From positions 1-64,000 of the forward strand of contig JAGPCO010000018.1 in the NCBI GenBank assembly GCA_018058095.1: 64,000 nt of DNA, in the 5' to 3' direction. The stretch is from Kofleriaceae bacterium (GTDB lineage: Bacteria; Myxococcota_A; Polyangia; Haliangiales; Haliangiaceae). Shown piece by piece: positions 61,421 to 64,000 of this stretch. Every line of letters starts with the position of its first letter. Position 1 is the first letter of the stretch. The notes under the pieces are model-generated. The model was not told the DNA's origin, made no database searches, and saw only the letters and a program-made list of their open reading frames with translations. Both the position numbers and the translations under genes were made by a program.

Positions 61421-63715
61421 TCAGGTGGTCGAGCGTGGCACCAGCACCCGCGCCGCCTCGGTCGCGGCCAGGCTGGCCTGGGCCGCGCCAGGCTCGTCGG
61501 CGGGGTGCGCGCCGTGCACGCGCCACCACGCCTGGGCCCGCTCGTCGGTCCAGGCGTGTTCGGGCGGGATCGTCAGCGCGCGCAGCGCGTCGGCCAGCTC
61601 GCGCGCGCTGGCCGGGCGATCGGCCGGGTCCTTGGCCAGACAGCGCCGCAGCAGCGGCTCGAGGCCGTCGGGCATCCATCCCTCGACCCGGTCGCGCAGG
61701 GTCGGCACCGGCTGGTGCACGTGGTTGAACACCGCGACCAGCGGGGTCGGGCCGGCGAACACCTCGTCGGCGGTGAGCAGCCACCACGCCACACACGCCA
61801 GCGCGTACAGATCGCTGCGCCCGTCGAGGCTGCGCCCGGTCGCCTGCTCGGGCGACATGAAGCCGGGTGTGCCGAGCACGGTGCCGACCTGGGTCAGGCG
61901 TCCGGTCGACGGCCCGACCAGGCCGGCCGCCGGCGCCGCCATCGAGCCCACCGCCAGCGTCGCCGGGACCGGCGGGATCATCGCCGGCGCCGCGTCGTCG
62001 CCGACGGTGTGGACCAGGCCGAAGTCGAGCACCTTGAGCACGTCGACCTCGTCGGCCGCACGTGAGGTGATGAGGTTGGCCGGCTTGATGTCGCGGTGGA
62101 GCAGGCCGGCGTCGTGGGCCTCGGCCAGCGACGCGCAGGCCTGGCGCAGGAAGTGGACGACCCGGGCCGCCGGCTGCGCGCCGTGCCGGCGCACCAGGGT
62201 GTCGAGGTCGACGCCGTCGAGCAGCTCCATCACGTAGTAGAACGTGTCGTCGTCGGCCACCCCGTAGTCGAAGATCTCGATCGTGTGGCGCGAGCGCATC
62301 GACGCCAGCACCTGCGCCTCGCGCCGGAACCGCTCGCGCGTCTCGGCGGCGCCATCACCGGCGCCCCCGCCGTCGGCGTCGGTCCGGATCATCTTGATGG
62401 CGGCCTGGCGCGCCAGCAGGCGGTGTTCGGCCCGCCACACGTCGCCCATGCCGCCGGCGCCGAGCCGGCTCAGCAGGCGGTAGCTGCCCAGCTCGCGCGC
62501 GCGCGCCTCGGCGCTGTGGGCCCGCGCCTGCGACGCGGCGACGTCGCGCCGCATGCGCACCAGGTGCCAGGCGAAGGCCAGCGCCAGCGCGACCGCCGTC
62601 GCCAGCGCCAGCGCGCTGACCCACAGGCTGCGCCGGGTCAGGCGCCGGGTCGGGCCGAACAGCGCGTCGGTCGGCACCATCGTCGCCACGAACCAGTCGA
62701 GCGGGCGCGCGACCTGGGCCCGGCGTCCGGCGATGGGCGCGACCGACACCAGGTGCCGGATCCCGGCGGCGGTGACCTCGAGCGTGCGCAGCGGCGGCGC
62801 GCCGCCCTCGGCCGCCGGCGTGTGCTCGACCGGGCGCGACCCCAGCGCCGCGAACAGCGCGGCCAGGGTGGGATCGTCGAGGTCGGTCGCGCGCAGCGGC
62901 CGGTCGGCCGGGCCGGGCGCGGCCGCGACCTTGGCCGCCGCCGACGGGTAGGCCAGGATCGAGCCGGCGGCGTCGAACACCACGGTGCGCGCGCCGGCGA
63001 TCGGCGCGCGGGCGATGAACGACGACATCGCGCCGACGTCGAAGTCGACCGTCAGCACCGCGGTCAGCGCGCCGGCGGCGTCGTACATCGGCTCGACGCA
63101 GGTCACCCCGGTGGCGTGGCTGCCGAAGAACGGGTACGGCTCGGTCCAGGCCCGGGCCCCGGCGCGCACCGCCAGCTGGTAGAAGGCGCGCTGGCGCGGA
63201 TCGTACCCGGTCGTCTCCTCGCGCAGCGGCCGCAGCCGGCCGCCCTCGACGGTGAAGCGGCGCACCAGGGTGCCGGTCGGGCCGACCCGGCTCTCCTGCA
63301 CCTCCGGCGCGCCACCACCCTCGCGGTAGGCGGCCCGGAAGGTGCCGTCGGGCAGGCTCACGCTGACCCAGGCCACGCCGCCGCGGCCGATCAGCAGATC
63401 GTACAGGCGCGGGCCGACCACCTCGAGCGCCTCGCCGGAGGTGGCCAGCGCGGCCAGCCGGGCCAGGAGGGGCTCGGCCTGATCGAGCGCGAAGCTGACC
63501 TCGTGATCGACCCGGGCCGCCTGGTCGGCCAGCTGGCGCCGCGCCATCTGCGCCGACACGTCGGTGGTCGCGTCGCGCCCGAGCACGAACACCACCAGCC
63601 CCGCGGCGGCGACCAGCAGCGGCACCGCGATCAGCACGCCGGCCGGCGACGCCAGGGCCCGCAGCGTGCGCGCGACCGCGCCGCTGGCGGGGGCCGGCTG
63701 AGTGGGAGCAGACAC
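61421..63715 (-). CDS. membrane Ser/Thr kinase with N-terminal Cache sensor
   Basis: The 764-residue protein has a membrane helix (GVLIAVPLLVAAAGLVVFVL, about 27-46), a periplasmic double-Cache-like sensor (about 50-365: VAWVSVSLPDGTFRAAYREG, FYQLAVRAGARAWTEPYPFF, GALTAVLTVDFDVGAM), a second helix (LALATAVALALAFAWHLV), and a C-terminal kinase (about 415-700: LGAGGMGDVWRAEH, AAIKMIR, HRDIKPANLI, LDFGLVH, GFMSPEQATG). The sensor comes first, the reverse of PASTA- or PEGA-type kinases, and similar to histidine-kinase layout. GTG start, with TACATT 8 bases upstream. Confidence 0.88.
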   Translation of the reverse strand: MSAPTQPAPASGAVARTLRALASPAGVLIAVPLLVAAAGLVVFVLGRDATTDVSAQMARRQLADQAARVDHEVSFALDQAEPLLARLAALATSGEALEVVGPRLYDLLIGRGGVAWVSVSLPDGTFRAAYREGGGAPEVQESRVGPTGTLVRRFTVEGGRLRPLREETTGYDPRQRAFYQLAVRAGARAWTEPYPFFGSHATGVTCVEPMYDAAGALTAVLTVDFDVGAMSSFIARAPIAGARTVVFDAAGSILAYPSAAAKVAAAPGPADRPLRATDLDDPTLAALFAALGSRPVEHTPAAEGGAPPLRTLEVTAAGIRHLVSVAPIAGRRAQVARPLDWFVATMVPTDALFGPTRRLTRRSLWVSALALATAVALALAFAWHLVRMRRDVAASQARAHSAEARARELGSYRLLSRLGAGGMGDVWRAEHRLLARQAAIKMIRTDADGGGAGDGAAETRERFRREAQVLASMRSRHTIEIFDYGVADDDTFYYVMELLDGVDLDTLVRRHGAQPAARVVHFLRQACASLAEAHDAGLLHRDIKPANLITSRAADEVDVLKVLDFGLVHTVGDDAAPAMIPPVPATLAVGSMAAPAAGLVGPSTGRLTQVGTVLGTPGFMSPEQATGRSLDGRSDLYALACVAWWLLTADEVFAGPTPLVAVFNHVHQPVPTLRDRVEGWMPDGLEPLLRRCLAKDPADRPASARELADALRALTIPPEHAWTDERAQAWWRVHGAHPADEPGAAQASLAATEAARVLVPRSTT

Positions 63716-63723
63716 GCGCCGAC

Positions 63724-63729
63724 AATGTA
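63724..63729 (-). promoter_or_regulatory. -10-like hexamer before the Cache kinase
   Basis: TACATT on the minus strand lies 8 bases before the GTG at 63715. Confidence 0.4.
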
Positions 63730-63774
63730 GCGCGCCGAGCGCGCCGCCAGCGAGGGCGGCGCCGCCGCGTCAGC

Positions 63775-64000
63775 TCACGGCGCGATGTTGATGCGGGCGC
63801 CGGCCTGGCCGGCCGGGCTGTGGCAGCTGTTGCAGTTGCCGTCGGCCGCCGTCGCGGTCATCGCCTTGGTGGTCGGGCACAGGCTGGCCTTGGCGGTGAC
63901 CGGGAAGGTGACCGCCTGGCTGGTGTAGAAGTTGCCGTTGGTGCTGGTCACCACCTTGACCTCCAGCCCGGCGCCGTCGACGAGGATGATGGTCGAGCCG
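63775..64000 (-). CDS. C-terminal end of a CxxCH (cytochrome c-like) protein, partial
   Basis: The last 74 or so residues of a protein that extends beyond the window. Visible are a beta-rich part (VDGAGLEVKVVTSTNGNFYT) and a heme-binding type motif CNSCH in DGNCNSCHSPAGQAG near the end. A single CxxCH at the C-terminus is seen in many myxobacterial secreted proteins. The rest is not visible. Confidence 0.65.
   Translation of the reverse strand, partial: GSTIILVDGAGLEVKVVTSTNGNFYTSQAVTFPVTAKASLCPTTKAMTATAADGNCNSCHSPAGQAGARINIAP

Overview
This window is a very GC-rich stretch (well above 65 percent G+C by eye) from what looks like a member of the Myxococcota, most likely a Haliangium/Kofleriaceae-type lineage. 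The reasons are the minor-pilin operon with PilY1, a C-terminal MYXO-CTERM-like sorting tail, many lipoproteins with Asp-Ala/Pro-rich linkers, four large Ser/Thr protein kinases, and two candidate sigma-54 promoters. No rRNA, tRNA, CRISPR array, insertion sequence or phage module was seen. It reads as ordinary chromosome with a high share of envelope and signalling genes.

Layout. 1-3827: end of a type IV pilus minor-pilin operon (pilY1 end, pilV-, pilW-, fimT/gspH- and pilA-like genes with overlapping starts). 3888-5371: J-domain protein and a TIGR00027-type methyltransferase. 5420-16825: a run of envelope and unknown proteins, including a ParB-fold protein, a YpfJ-type zinc peptidase, a C-type-lectin lipoprotein, an LPMO-like protein and a compact copper amine oxidase split over two genes. 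16959-21145: ftsQ-ftsA-ftsZ without the usual mur neighbours. 21301-24121: unknown and envelope proteins. 24166-31802: MaeB-type malic enzyme coupled to a giant kinase-nSTAND protein. 31971-38431: CheX-like protein, lipoproteins, uvrC and rseP. 38562-47980: a second kinase-nSTAND protein, a TerB-like protein, a beta-helix lipoprotein, an FHA-winged-helix regulator, a PEGA kinase and a TPR protein. 47994-50151: polyphosphate-polymerase (VTC) operon. 51106-59567: a four-gene operon of membrane GTPase, GAP1-like protein, coiled-coil membrane protein and a 1775-residue SEDS-penicillin-binding-protein fusion. 59644-64000: LysR regulator, YkgJ-type protein, Cache-domain kinase and the end of a CxxCH (cytochrome c-like) protein.

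How genes are expressed. Within operons most genes overlap by 4 bases (ATGA, GTGA, TTGA), which suggests translational coupling. First genes of transcripts very often carry a TANNNT -10-like hexamer only 5-10 bases before the start codon and no Shine-Dalgarno sequence, so many mRNAs are probably leaderless. At three divergent gene pairs the two -10 hexamers share one central TA. Three copies of a palindromic element begin exactly at the sequence TAG; in two of them this TAG is the stop codon of the preceding gene.

The most unusual items are the GTPase/SEDS-PBP operon, the split amine oxidase, the stop-codon-linked palindromes and the TA-sharing divergent promoters.
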